A DNA stretch of 64,000 nt from Rickettsia endosymbiont of Pseudomimeciton antennatum (GCA_020881195.1 JAJIYL010000032.1:1-64000), one strand, 5' to 3'; counted from the first letter of the stretch, positions 1-10,352 are shown. Numbers and translations are program-made. The notes: a model not told the origin generated them from the letters alone.

Positions 1-45
1 AAAAATTCTTTTTGCAATATCTATACCAATTGTGGTAACTTCCAT
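1..45 (-). mobile_element. IS110-family transposase, N-terminal 15 codons only (runs off window edge)
   Basis: Reverse complement of 1-45 reads ATG GAA GTT ACC ACA ATT GGT ATA GAT ATT GCA AAA AGA ATT TTT = MEVTTIGIDIAKRIF, matching the conserved 'xxIGIDIAKxxF' DEDD-domain start of IS110-family transposases. Confidence 0.75.
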
Positions 46-140
46 ATGGGCCTCCTTATTGTTGTTTAGGATTCATTTCCTATCCTAGAAGATTAGCATT
101 TGCTTCTCATTCTGTATATAGGGTAGGTCCATACCATTAT

Positions 141-192
141 TTCTGATCACTTTTTTGGATTGCTTCGTCGCTAGCCGCTCCTCGCTAATAGA
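141..192. repeat. Right half of a 'CATTGCGAGG...' palindromic repeat, left half missing
   Basis: tctgatcacttttttggattgcttcgtcgctagccgctcctcgctaatagac; resembles the right half of the copy at about 10420-10470. Confidence 0.6.
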
Positions 193-479
193 CACTTGGC
201 GATCAGATTTTTTATTCATTATAGAAAATAGTAAAAAAAAAATGTATGGTACTATCGGTGATATGGTTCTTTAAATGTGAAGATTTATAGGCAATGCTAT
301 AATCTTGTTTATTTTCCACTGGCATAAAATATATTTTTATGCTAGAAGTTTGAAATTGTTGTATCGATCTACTCGAAACTTACTTATATATGAAATTATG
401 TTTATTCTATACAAGTTATTATAAGTGGTTAGAGTTTGAATGTTTTACTAAATTTAATTTATGTTATGAGGTTCTAATT

Positions 480-719
480 ATGGATAAAAATATTGTCGAA
501 CAAGATGTTATTGAAATCGTTGCTAACACATTAAAAGTAAAGAAAGATTTAATTACTCCTGATTCTAGATTTGTTGAGGACCTTAAATCAGATAGTTTAG
601 ATATAGTTGAATTAATGATGGCAATAGAAGCAAAGTATAAATGTGACATCCCAGATGAAGAGGCTAGTAAAATTTTAACTGTCTCTGATGTGGTACAATA
701 TATAATAAAAAATAATTAA
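480..719 (+). CDS. acpP: Acyl carrier protein
   Basis: MDKNIVEQDVIEIVANTLKVKKDLITPDSRFVEDLKSDSLDIVELMMAIEAKY with DSLD phosphopantetheine site; internal ATG at 480 preferred over the 390 ORF start; followed by fabF. Confidence 0.95.
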   Translation: MDKNIVEQDVIEIVANTLKVKKDLITPDSRFVEDLKSDSLDIVELMMAIEAKYKCDIPDEEASKILTVSDVVQYIIKNN

Positions 720-735
720 TTGATAAGCTATAATT

Positions 736-1995
736 ATGTCAACTAGAAGAGTAGTTATAACCGGTATCGGACTCATCACGCCGTTGGGAATTGGTGTAAA
801 ACCCTCTTGGGATGGTATTATAAGTGGACGTAGTGGTATTAAGACAATCACCGGCTTTGATACTTCCAACCTTGCTTGTAAAATAGCTGGTATTGTGGAT
901 CATTCAACTGATAACAGCTTTAACCCGGAGAAGTTTATTGACCCTCGTAATGTACATAAGATGGATTTATTCATCCAATATGGTATCGCAGCAGCTACTG
1001 AAGCAATCGAGGATAGTGGCTGGCAAGTAAAAGATGAATTATCGGGAGATAGGACAGGTTTAATACTAGGTTCAGGAATTGGTGGACTTAAGATGATCGA
1101 AGAGACATCAGTAAAGTTTCACAAAGAAAATAATGGCAAGGTTAGCCCATTTTTTATCCCCGCTTCATTAATTAATCTCCTTTCAGGTCACGTTTCCACT
1201 AAATACGGATTTACTGGACCAAACCAAGCAGTAGTAACAGCCTGTTCCACTGGTGCTCATGCCATAGGAGATGCTATGCGTATGATTCAATATGGTAATG
1301 TGGATGTTATGATTGCTGGTGGAGCTGAAGCACCGGTTACTCCGGTTGGAGTAGCGGGATTCGTTGCCGCAAGAGCGTTATCTACTAAATATAATTCTAC
1401 ACCTGAAATTGCATCAAGACCATGGGATCAAGATCGTGACGGATTTATAATGGGAGAAGGAGCTGGTGTTGTAGTACTTGAAGAATATGAGCATGCTATT
1501 AGCAGAAATGCCAAGATTTATGCTGAAATTATTGGATATGGTTCTACTGGAGATGCTTATCATATGACCTCCCCTCATCCTGAAGGAAGAGGAGCTTATA
1601 GAGCTATGTTTTATGCTCTTAAAGATGCAAAAATTGATGCAAGTCTTATTGATTATATCAATGCCCACGGTACTTCTACCCAGGTTGGTGATAGTATAGA
1701 GTTATTGGCTGTTCAAAAATTATTTTTAGACGCTAAGCCGAATATTCTTATGTCGTCAACGAAATCATCTATCGGTCATTTGCTCGGAGCAACTGGTAGC
1801 GTGGAGTTAATATATTCAATTCTTGCAATGCGGGATCAAATTGCCCCACCAACTCTAAATTTGCATAAACCGGTACCAGAAGCAAAGATAGACTTAGTTC
1901 CTTTAGAAGCTAGAAAGGCAAAAATTAGTTACGTACTTTCTAACTCATTTGGATTTGGTGGAACTAATGCAAGTTTAATTGTTAAGAAAATATAA
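736..1995 (+). CDS. fabF: Beta-ketoacyl-ACP synthase II
   Basis: MSTRRVVITGIGLITPLGIG, TACSTGAHAIGDA active-site Cys, HGTSTQVGD, SSTKSSIGHLLGATG. Confidence 0.97.
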   Translation: MSTRRVVITGIGLITPLGIGVKPSWDGIISGRSGIKTITGFDTSNLACKIAGIVDHSTDNSFNPEKFIDPRNVHKMDLFIQYGIAAATEAIEDSGWQVKDELSGDRTGLILGSGIGGLKMIEETSVKFHKENNGKVSPFFIPASLINLLSGHVSTKYGFTGPNQAVVTACSTGAHAIGDAMRMIQYGNVDVMIAGGAEAPVTPVGVAGFVAARALSTKYNSTPEIASRPWDQDRDGFIMGEGAGVVVLEEYEHAISRNAKIYAEIIGYGSTGDAYHMTSPHPEGRGAYRAMFYALKDAKIDASLIDYINAHGTSTQVGDSIELLAVQKLFLDAKPNILMSSTKSSIGHLLGATGSVELIYSILAMRDQIAPPTLNLHKPVPEAKIDLVPLEARKAKISYVLSNSFGFGGTNASLIVKKI

Positions 1996-2030
1996 TGCTC
2001 TGGTCTTACGTACTCCTTGCTAATAACCTC

Positions 2031-2069
2031 AGTTTTGGATTAGAATTTTTAAATTCTAATCCAAAAACT
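2031..2069. terminator. Long inverted repeat downstream of fabF, candidate terminator
   Basis: agttttggattagaattt-tt-aaattctaatccaaaaact, near-perfect arms of about 18 bp shortly after the fabF stop. Confidence 0.6.
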
Positions 2070-2181
2070 GGTATACTCTTCTGCTTTGAAGAATTTGCTC
2101 CGCAAAACTTCGGGGCATTCGCGTACTCATGTACATTTGAGTCATATCTTTACCCACAAATATTTTGTTAAGGGTATAACT

Positions 2182-2295
2182 AGCATTACTCCGTCATTGC
2201 GAGGAGACGTAAGCCGACGAAGCAATCCATTTCACCCACTCTCTTGGGTATTGCTTCGTCGACCTTATGGTCTCCTCGCAATGACGGAGTAATGC
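2182..2295. repeat. Intergenic palindromic repeat (CATTGCGAGG family)
   Basis: agcattactccgtcattgcgaggag...gcaatcc...attgcttcgtcg...ctcctcgcaatgacggagtaatgct; inverted arms. Confidence 0.85.
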
Positions 2296-2348
2296 TGTTG
2301 TAATACTTATAGAATAAAAATTGTAGGGCTATGAGTTACACACCTAAG

Positions 2349-4613
2349 CTAGTTTCCTTTTGCCCATAAATCCATATTATACCCCTTACAATACTCAAAC
2401 ATAGATACAGTATTAGGATGATTTATCCCGAATTCCTTCACTTGAGACTTACCAAAAAATTTATAACTATGCAAGTTTTTTGCTTTACATGCAGCTTTAG
2501 CTCCTTGACTATATAAGTAACTAACTTGAGCCACATTTTTCCGATTATCCTTATATAAATAATGGTATATGGTATAAGATTTATTATAGGATTTTATAGC
2601 TTCTTTTATATTATCTTGGGCAAACAAAATATCACCTTGTACTACATAACTAGCCGCTAAATCTGGGTCTTCCGAATAATCTGCATCTTTGGGATTTCTA
2701 CGCTCATCGGCTAAAAATATGGAGATAGCCTTATTAACACGATCTGAGGCTTGCTCTAGCTTACCTAGCCCTAATTCACTTCTTGCCATTTGGGTATAAA
2801 TACGACCAAACACTTCGTCAGCCTCTTTTTTGTAAGATTTATGCAAATTATATAATTGCTCAGTTTGAGTATATGCCTTTTGGTATTCTTTAAGATAATT
2901 TAATATTGCTGCTTTACGCATATAAGGATTTGTAAGCAATAGGGCATCAGGGCTTAGTCCATTATTTATGGCTATTTCTATCATTTTATTAGTTTGTTCT
3001 AATGATTCAGCATATTTCCCTTGTACAAATAATAACGATGACTTAACACTATATACATAAGGTAGGTCATTTTTATCTATTAAATCTTCATTAAGCATTT
3101 TTTCTATAATTTGAATGTTTTTTTCTGCTTCTTGAAGCTGTCCTAATGCAATATTACATATTGCTAAATAATATAATAAACCAAATTTTAAAGATTCATA
3201 ACCTTTCAAATTGTCAGATACTTTTCCTGCTCTTATGAAATATTTTATCGCCCCCCTATAATTAAAATACACACTATGATAATATGAACCTATTGATTGC
3301 AGATACCTTGCATATGCATATTTTTCATCACTATCCATCAACCATAATTTAAATTTGCCAGTACCTTGTTGATCATTTTTGTTAAACCAATTAACGAATC
3401 TTTCTGCATTATGGTAGTCAAAAAGATTAAAATACTGTGCCATTAGCTGTTTATTCAGTTGCATAAGTTTATATATATTAGCATTATATTTCTCAGCATT
3501 TCTAGCAAGAACTTCAAGGTTCTCATGCATAGTTTTCTTGTTCTTAAAAAGTTGACCTCTTATCGTGCTTTTTGGTATATAACTAATTAATTTGGTAATG
3601 ATATTATCTAAATAAGCATTATTATTACATTCATTTATCTCAGCTATTTTCTGAGCAATAACATCATGCATCTCAAATATAGGGTTAATTTCATTGGGAT
3701 CAATGTTAGATATTAAGGCAAATTTAGACAATTGATAAATATCATCATAAAGAGTATTTTGATCATCAGTAATAAAACTTAGTAATTCTTTTGAAAAACC
3801 TTGATTATTTATTAAGGCTATTTCATTTAGTAATTTTTTTGTGCTTGGCTTTAATTGATTGATAGCTAATGTAATGTTCAATTTAATTTTGTCTGCTGAT
3901 TGCTGGGTTTCTTGCTTATATTCTTCTATATCTAAACCTTGTACATTGTTTAATAATTGTGTACCTTGTACTATCAGGATAGGATAACCAGCAAATTCCT
4001 TACTCAAGAATTCTACTACTTTTGGATCATTATTTTCTAGAATATTATTAGCAAGAGCAATAGCGTCATTTTTCTCAAAAGCAGTCATTTTGACTATATT
4101 AGATAATAATTCACTATCTTGGGAACAAAATATAACGTACCCATTATGTTCCCAATCAACGAACTCTTGCACTTTTTTATTTTCACTTACCTTTAGATTA
4201 TCGAATACTAGCAACCATTTTTCTTGACTTGATAAATAGCTCATTACTTCTCGTCGTACTAACCTTATATCTTCTGATATTAAATCAAATTTAGCATTAC
4301 TATTGATAGTTTTTGCTAGTTTTAGCAATTCTTCATTAATATCTAAATTACAATCAATAAACCAAATAAGTTTATAATCATTTTGATTCTCATAACAATA
4401 CATTCTAGCAAGTTGGGTTTTCCCCATACCACTAGTGCCTACTATGCTTGTTTGTCTGTATTTAGTTAAATTATTCTTGAGTAGATTTAGTTGTTTTACA
4501 TGATCGACAAAATAAATCACTGGCATAACAAAATTAGATGTAGATATTTGTTCTTGAGCAAATAAATTAGATGGCATAATGAATATTATTAATAATACAA
4601 AATATTTATTCAT
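2349..4613 (-). CDS. NB-ARC/STAND-type NTPase with C-terminal TPR-like repeats and predicted N-terminal signal peptide
   Basis: P-loop GTSGMGKTQLA, Walker-B-like KWLLVFDNL, GYVIFCSQD, GLPL-like FAGYPILIVQGTQLL; helical repeats in C-terminal half; N-terminus MNKYFVLLIIFIMPSNLFAQEQ looks like a Sec signal. Confidence 0.75.
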   Translation of the reverse strand: MNKYFVLLIIFIMPSNLFAQEQISTSNFVMPVIYFVDHVKQLNLLKNNLTKYRQTSIVGTSGMGKTQLARMYCYENQNDYKLIWFIDCNLDINEELLKLAKTINSNAKFDLISEDIRLVRREVMSYLSSQEKWLLVFDNLKVSENKKVQEFVDWEHNGYVIFCSQDSELLSNIVKMTAFEKNDAIALANNILENNDPKVVEFLSKEFAGYPILIVQGTQLLNNVQGLDIEEYKQETQQSADKIKLNITLAINQLKPSTKKLLNEIALINNQGFSKELLSFITDDQNTLYDDIYQLSKFALISNIDPNEINPIFEMHDVIAQKIAEINECNNNAYLDNIITKLISYIPKSTIRGQLFKNKKTMHENLEVLARNAEKYNANIYKLMQLNKQLMAQYFNLFDYHNAERFVNWFNKNDQQGTGKFKLWLMDSDEKYAYARYLQSIGSYYHSVYFNYRGAIKYFIRAGKVSDNLKGYESLKFGLLYYLAICNIALGQLQEAEKNIQIIEKMLNEDLIDKNDLPYVYSVKSSLLFVQGKYAESLEQTNKMIEIAINNGLSPDALLLTNPYMRKAAILNYLKEYQKAYTQTEQLYNLHKSYKKEADEVFGRIYTQMARSELGLGKLEQASDRVNKAISIFLADERRNPKDADYSEDPDLAASYVVQGDILFAQDNIKEAIKSYNKSYTIYHYLYKDNRKNVAQVSYLYSQGAKAACKAKNLHSYKFFGKSQVKEFGINHPNTVSMFEYCKGYNMDLWAKGN

Positions 4614-4802
4614 TTCTTTTTCTAGTGAATGATTTCAGGAAAATTACATTACTATTTTTATTTAGTAGTATTTCTATAAGATTAACATGACTGCAACCTA
4701 TTGTACAATCAAAATTATATTTTCATATCATAAATTACATACTCTATTATATCCAATATCAAATTGTAGATTGCAAGTTTATATAAAAAAACAATATTCC
4801 TA

Positions 4803-5285
4803 CTAACCTCCACACCTTGGAACTAAACACCTAGAGTTCACTTTAGTTAATATAGTATCGGCTCTTTTTTCAAATGCATCAACCATCTTCTCAGTGGCAT
4901 CAGCAAAGAATATACCAACTAACTTATCAACTATGGCAAACTTCATCTTAAAATCAATAAAAAACTCTATTTTACTATTACTATCTTCTTTAGAAAATTG
5001 CCATGAATTTTTTAAATATTTAAATGGTCCAGAAATTGCCTCTACTTCAATGGAATAGATACGTTTATTCAAATCATTTGAATAAATAATTTTTGATTGA
5101 TATTTGTCTAAGAAACCCTTTAGCTGAATTACTAATTCAGCTATAATTTCTCCTTCACTCTCTGAGATAATTCTAGCAGTCCTGCACCATGGTAAGAATT
5201 CAGGATATGACTTTATGTCAAGAACTAAATAAAATAATTCCTGTGCATTATATGGTAGGATTTTGACTTTATGAAAACTTGGCAT
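4803..5285 (-). CDS. COQ10/RatA-family (START-like) ubiquinone-binding protein
   Basis: MPSFHKVKILPYNAQELFYLVLDIKSYPEFLPWCRTARI...FEKRADTIL typical of the COQ10/RatA family. Confidence 0.85.
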   Translation of the reverse strand: MPSFHKVKILPYNAQELFYLVLDIKSYPEFLPWCRTARIISESEGEIIAELVIQLKGFLDKYQSKIIYSNDLNKRIYSIEVEAISGPFKYLKNSWQFSKEDSNSKIEFFIDFKMKFAIVDKLVGIFFADATEKMVDAFEKRADTILTKVNSRCLVPRCGG

Positions 5286-5301
5286 AAATGTTTTAATCTT
5301 T

Positions 5302-5430
5302 TTAAAAATCAGTTACCCTACCTTTATGCTGCCAGTCTCCATAGATAGTTGGTTCTTGACCTTTAAAACCACCTATTTCCTTTGGCTTTTCTTTTTTATC
5401 TTTTATGGTATTATCTTTTTTATTATTCAT
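5302..5430 (-). CDS. DUF1674 (SDHAF4-like) small protein, 42 aa; absent from the supplied ORF track
   Basis: Reverse-strand translation MNNKKDNTIKDKKEKPKEIGGFKGQEPTIYGDWQHKGRVTDF*; carries the EIGGxxGxEPTxYGDWxxKGRxxDF signature. Confidence 0.85.
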   Translation of the reverse strand: MNNKKDNTIKDKKEKPKEIGGFKGQEPTIYGDWQHKGRVTDF

Positions 5431-5470
5431 AAATGTACTACTACGTCTTTTTATCCCGAATCCGTCTATA

Positions 5471-7786
5471 TTAAAAATGCGTAGAAAACTTTAGATGGAA
5501 AGTTTGCTTATCATCATAAGGTTTCTTCTTAATTGGCCAAGCCCAGTCCATTCTGATAGGGGCAAAGCGAGTGACCCATATAAAACCTACCCCAACAGAA
5601 GCACGAAGCGACTTATCATTATAAAAACTATCGGCAGTATAAGCACTTTTAGAATTTAATCCTACACCCCATAAACTACCAGCATCCATAAAAACAGCCC
5701 CAGTTACATTAAAGTCTTCTGGTAAACCAGTTGGAAAGTTAAGTTCTGTTGAAATAGTATAATATTTTTCTCCACCAAGACCTTCATTTGTTCTTTTCTC
5801 TCTAGGACCTATTCCACTGGCAGCAAATCCTCTAAGGCTATAATCACCCAAATTAAAGCGATCAGAAATTCTAACAGTTTTGCCTCCCACTCCCATAATA
5901 TCACCGACACTACTTGAAAGTTTTAAAGTGAGTTTATTATTGATAAAAGATTTAAAATATTTACCGTCTAGTTCATGTTTTAGATATCTATTATTTCCCC
6001 CAACACCAGCAAATTCTTGGGTACCGCTGATAATGTAACCATTTTTAGGAACAATCTTACTATCAAGCTGATCATAAGTGATAGTATGCCCAATGGCAGA
6101 TGTTACGAATTTTCCCATCTGTTCATTTAAGAATATAGAACTTGAATTACCTGGAGAGCTTAATATTTCTCTTTTAATAGTATGGTCAATTTCATGACTT
6201 AAATCTTCTGCAAGATCATAACCAAGAGAGGTTTTGAGTCCTATAGATTTTAACGTATAATTTTGATCTCCTTGTGAAAGAAATGAAGTTCCACGACCAC
6301 TATGATTTTTGAAGGCATTGAAACCTAACGATAAGTCTTTATCAAGAAAATGAGGTTCGGTTATACCGCCGTAATAACTAATACTTTTTTTTCCTACTTG
6401 CACTCCAGCATTTAACAATTTTCCGGTACCAATTAAGTTACGTTCTAAGAATGATACACGTCCGAATAATCCACCTGCCGTGTTATATCCAGCATCAAAA
6501 CTAATTGATGATGTTGATTTTTCCTCAACATCAATATTAATATCATATTTATCTTTTCGTGCAGTTGGTGTGACACTAATAAGTACTTTTTCAAAATAAT
6601 CCAAATTACGTAAATTTCGATCACCTTTCTCGATATAAGAACGATTAAATATATCCCCTTCAGAAATTTTAAATTCTCGCCTAATAACTTTATCTTCAGT
6701 TTTGAGATTATTAGTAATATTAATTTGATTAATATACACTTTATCTGCCTTATCTATAACAAATTTAACATCAACCGTATGATCCGGATTTTTGTTACTT
6801 GTATCAGGGTAAACACTAATTCCTGGATAACCTTGACTGGCAAAATATGCAGTTAGTTTACTGGTTATTTTATTTAAACGATTAATATTGAATGTTTCAC
6901 CGGAAGTAACATTAATATATTTTTTAATTTCATTTATATCAATGTTAGGTAATTTATTGTCAATAGTAATGTTGCCAAAATTATATTTTGCCCCTTCTTC
7001 AATAGAGTAAGTAATGGTGAAATATTCTTTGGTTGGATTCAGTTCTGCTGTAACAGAAATAACACGGAAATCGGCAAATCCTACTGATTGATAGAATTCT
7101 TTTAGTAATTCTTTATCATACTCCAAGCGGTCTGGATCGTAGGTATCATTAGTTTCTAAAAAACTAAACCATTTTGATTGTTTCGTTAGGATCACAGATT
7201 GCAGTTCACTAGTACGGTAATTATTATTTCCTTGGAAATAAATTTTCTTAACCGTTGTTTTAGGTCCTTCTGCAATATCAAAAGTAACTTTTACCCGATC
7301 ATTCTCAAGTTTTTCAATTTGTGGGGTGACAGTTGTCGAATAACGACCGGAACGTTTGTACATCTCCTTAATTTTTTCAACATCCAGTTGGATTTTAGCC
7401 AGACTCATTGATTCACCAGCCATAGTAAGCACTTCTTTCGATAATACTGAGCTTTTGATTTTAGAATTACCTTTAAATATTACCTTAGTAACAAAAGGAG
7501 CTTCTGATACAGTAACTATCAAATTGCCACCACTTGCTAGTTTAATAGTTATATTCTCAAATAAAGATGTTGCGTAAAGATTTTTGATTGCCTCATCTTC
7601 TCTTGACGAGCTATATTCTTCTCCAACTCGAAGCTTTAAGTAATTTTCAATAGTCGAGTTTTCAATAATTTTATTACCTTGAATAGTTATTTTTTTAATA
7701 TACTCAGCTGATAAAGCGGAGATATTATATAAAATAGTTGTTGCCAAAATAGCTAGTTTAATGGTTGATTTGACGTTTGTTTTCAC
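5471..7786 (-). CDS. bamA: Outer membrane protein assembly factor BamA
   Basis: POTRA repeats followed by surface-antigen barrel (FNLGDYSLRGFAASGIGPR..., VGVGFIWVTRFAPIRMDWAWPIKK). Confidence 0.95.
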   Translation of the reverse strand: MKTNVKSTIKLAILATTILYNISALSAEYIKKITIQGNKIIENSTIENYLKLRVGEEYSSSREDEAIKNLYATSLFENITIKLASGGNLIVTVSEAPFVTKVIFKGNSKIKSSVLSKEVLTMAGESMSLAKIQLDVEKIKEMYKRSGRYSTTVTPQIEKLENDRVKVTFDIAEGPKTTVKKIYFQGNNNYRTSELQSVILTKQSKWFSFLETNDTYDPDRLEYDKELLKEFYQSVGFADFRVISVTAELNPTKEYFTITYSIEEGAKYNFGNITIDNKLPNIDINEIKKYINVTSGETFNINRLNKITSKLTAYFASQGYPGISVYPDTSNKNPDHTVDVKFVIDKADKVYINQINITNNLKTEDKVIRREFKISEGDIFNRSYIEKGDRNLRNLDYFEKVLISVTPTARKDKYDINIDVEEKSTSSISFDAGYNTAGGLFGRVSFLERNLIGTGKLLNAGVQVGKKSISYYGGITEPHFLDKDLSLGFNAFKNHSGRGTSFLSQGDQNYTLKSIGLKTSLGYDLAEDLSHEIDHTIKREILSSPGNSSSIFLNEQMGKFVTSAIGHTITYDQLDSKIVPKNGYIISGTQEFAGVGGNNRYLKHELDGKYFKSFINNKLTLKLSSSVGDIMGVGGKTVRISDRFNLGDYSLRGFAASGIGPREKRTNEGLGGEKYYTISTELNFPTGLPEDFNVTGAVFMDAGSLWGVGLNSKSAYTADSFYNDKSLRASVGVGFIWVTRFAPIRMDWAWPIKKKPYDDKQTFHLKFSTHF

Positions 7787-7845
7787 AAGAACCTTCTTTA
7801 ATAAATATTTTGATTTTATAGCTAACCCGATTAGTATTTAGCATT

Positions 7846-7942
7846 AGCGTCATTGCGAGAAGCCGCTTTGCGGCGACGAAGCAATCCAAAAAATGACCAA
7901 AAATGGATTGCTTCGTCGGCTCACGCCTCTGAGCCATGACGC
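7846..7942. repeat. Intergenic palindromic repeat (CATTGCGAG / CATGGCTCAGAG arms)
   Basis: gcgtcattgcgagaagccgctttgcggcgacgaagcaatcc...ggattgcttcgtcggctcacgcctctgagccatgacgc. Confidence 0.85.
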
Positions 7943-7977
7943 CTGGGATATCAAAAACTTGATTCGGGTTAACTTAA

Positions 7978-9072
7978 TCATTTAAAAACTAAGTTTTTTA
8001 TATCATTTGACAGAGAAATTACAATAAGAAAAATAATTATCCCCATACCTAATCTTAGTATAACATTTTTTATTGCCCCACTAAGTGTTTTACCAAAAAT
8101 TGTTTGATATATTATAAATGCTAAATGTCCACCATCTAGAACTGGAATCGGTAGCAAATTAAGTAAACCTAGATTAATTGATATCATAGCAATAAATAGT
8201 GCAAAATTTGCTACCCCTTGTTCTAAAGATTTTCCTGACTCCTTGGCAATGGTAATTGGTCCACTAATTCCATTTAGGGATTCTGTCCCTATTAACATTT
8301 GTCCAAAGTGTTTTAAAATTAAATTTGAGATATAAATAGCGTCTATAGAACCTTGATAGATACTCTGGAAAATATTCATTTTAATGTAAATAGGTTCATT
8401 TTTAGCAATAATTCCTATATAAGGTCTTTTTAGATTAGGACGCTTATCCAGTTCTTTCTCTATAGGAATTATAGAAATATCTATAACCTCACCATTTCTT
8501 TCAACTAAAAGTTGGAGAGGTTTGCTGCCATTGGTCAATAGATTGCTCTGTAAATCGGCAAAACTGTTAATTTTATTATTATTAACTATAATTATTTTAT
8601 CATTTTTTGCAAGCCCAGCTAGTTCTGCGGGAGAATTAGCTACCACTTCACCAATTATTGGCGGTATCTCTACTTGACCGTGAGAAAAATAAATAGTTGT
8701 GAATATCAGGATGGCTAACAAGTAATTAGCTATAGGTCCAGCAGCTATAATTAAGAATTGGGCATAGAGAGGCTTACTAAGAAAGGCATAATGTGCCGGA
8801 TTCGGATGCTCTAAAGAATTATTTTCACAAGATTTGGGTTTTTCAAGTGTTGCAGGGTCAAATCCATAAATTTTAACGTAACCGCCGAAAGGTAAAGCAC
8901 AAATTTTCCATTTTACACCATCTTTGTCTATTTTAGAGAATAGTTCCTTGCCAAAACCTATCGAGAATTCCTCGACCTTTACTCCAAACATTTTAGCTAC
9001 GTAATAATGACCAAACTCATGAATAAATACTAATAAGCTGATGGTCAGAATGAATCCAAATATTGATAACAT
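7978..9072 (-). CDS. rseP: RIP (site-2) zinc metalloprotease RseP/MmpA
   Basis: FIHEFGHYYVAKMFGVKVEEFSIGFG (HExxH), PDZ region, NLLPIPVLDGGH. Confidence 0.95.
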   Translation of the reverse strand: MLSIFGFILTISLLVFIHEFGHYYVAKMFGVKVEEFSIGFGKELFSKIDKDGVKWKICALPFGGYVKIYGFDPATLEKPKSCENNSLEHPNPAHYAFLSKPLYAQFLIIAAGPIANYLLAILIFTTIYFSHGQVEIPPIIGEVVANSPAELAGLAKNDKIIIVNNNKINSFADLQSNLLTNGSKPLQLLVERNGEVIDISIIPIEKELDKRPNLKRPYIGIIAKNEPIYIKMNIFQSIYQGSIDAIYISNLILKHFGQMLIGTESLNGISGPITIAKESGKSLEQGVANFALFIAMISINLGLLNLLPIPVLDGGHLAFIIYQTIFGKTLSGAIKNVILRLGMGIIIFLIVISLSNDIKNLVFK

Positions 9073-9163
9073 ACAACTCGTTATTTTAAAGAGGTTTACT
9101 AAGTTATACTTTTTTGCTATAGGTAATAGATTAAATATGTTACAATACTATTGAAAAATTTTT

Positions 9164-9649
9164 ATGACCTCCCCCAAGATTAATACCAAAACAATAGCTC
9201 GTATTGCTGCGGTACAAGCAATCTATCAGCATAAACCGGAAAGTTCTGATCAAAACATAGATCGAATCATACAGCAAACTATTCAATTCTATCAAGATGA
9301 GCGAGCAGCTAATAATTTAAACAAATCAATAAAAGTAAAATTAAGTATAAGCTATTTTGAGTTGTTAGTAAAGTCTGTAGTTGTAAATTTATCCCAAATT
9401 GATAAGATGATATCAAGACATTTGACAGCTGAATGGCAAATTACCAGCTTACCTGTTCTACTTCTTGCTCTTTTGCGTGTGGCAATTTGTGAATTACAAT
9501 TTTTTCCAAATGTGCCAAGCAAAGTGGTAATTAATGAATTCACTGATATTACAAGTGATATGTTGAGTGAAAATGAGGTTGGTTTTGTTAATTCTGTATT
9601 AGATAAAATTGCTAAAGAACCTAGTGAGATTATGTCCCATGACATCTAA
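9164..9649 (+). CDS. nusB: Transcription antitermination protein NusB
   Basis: [11 protein letters not shown]..., [24 protein letters not shown]...[12 protein letters not shown]. Confidence 0.92.
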   Translation: MTSPKINTKTIARIAAVQAIYQHKPESSDQNIDRIIQQTIQFYQDERAANNLNKSIKVKLSISYFELLVKSVVVNLSQIDKMISRHLTAEWQITSLPVLLLALLRVAICELQFFPNVPSKVVINEFTDITSDMLSENEVGFVNSVLDKIAKEPSEIMSHDI

Positions 9650-10337
9650 CATATTAGGTTTTAGAGGTAAGTTTGTTGCCGTTAAAACTGCAAAAAGGCG
9701 GAAAAATTCATCAAAACAGTGGCTTGCACGCCAATTAAATGATCCTTACGTTGCTAAAGCCAAGCTTGATGGTTATAGATCCAGATCAGCTTATAAGTTA
9801 CTAGAAATTCATGAAAAATTTAATCTGTTAAAACCAGGTATGAAATTAGTTGATTTAGGGGCTGCACCAGGTGGATGGAGTCAGGTGGCTGCAAAAATTA
9901 TTAAATCTGATGAATCTGCTAGTAATAATAGTATGATAATTGCAGTTGATTTGCTTGATATTGAACCAATCATTGGTGTGCATTGTCTGCAAAAAGATTT
10001 TTATGCTGAAGGTACAGAAGAGGCTATTATAAAAACGCTAGACGGTAGTGCTGATATTGTAATGAGTGATATGGCTGCAAACACAACCGGTCATGCAAAA
10101 ACCGATCATATTCGGACTCTTGACTTATGTGAGCATGCGATTGACTTTGCCTTAAAAATTTTAAAGCCTGGAGGGCATTTTATTGCTAAAATTTTTCGAG
10201 GTGGTACAGAAAATAATGCACTGAACAAAATTAAGCTTAATTTTCATAAGGTCAAGCATTTTAAACCATCTTCTAGCCGCAAAGAGTCAGTAGAGGTTTA
10301 TTTAATCGCTTTAAGCAGGAAATATATACTCAAATAA
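9639..10337 (+). CDS. rlmE: 23S rRNA (uridine-2'-O)-methyltransferase RlmE/FtsJ
   Basis: [64 protein letters not shown]; overlaps the nusB 3' end. Confidence 0.93.
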   Translation: MTSNILGFRGKFVAVKTAKRRKNSSKQWLARQLNDPYVAKAKLDGYRSRSAYKLLEIHEKFNLLKPGMKLVDLGAAPGGWSQVAAKIIKSDESASNNSMIIAVDLLDIEPIIGVHCLQKDFYAEGTEEAIIKTLDGSADIVMSDMAANTTGHAKTDHIRTLDLCEHAIDFALKILKPGGHFIAKIFRGGTENNALNKIKLNFHKVKHFKPSSSRKESVEVYLIALSRKYILK

Positions 10338-10352
10338 GTATGTGCCTATAAC

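Noticed and set aside
2086-2292. 68-aa ORF downstream of fabF
   Set aside because: Translated repeat DNA (RGDVSRRSNPFHPLSWVLLRRPYGLLAMTE is the repeat).
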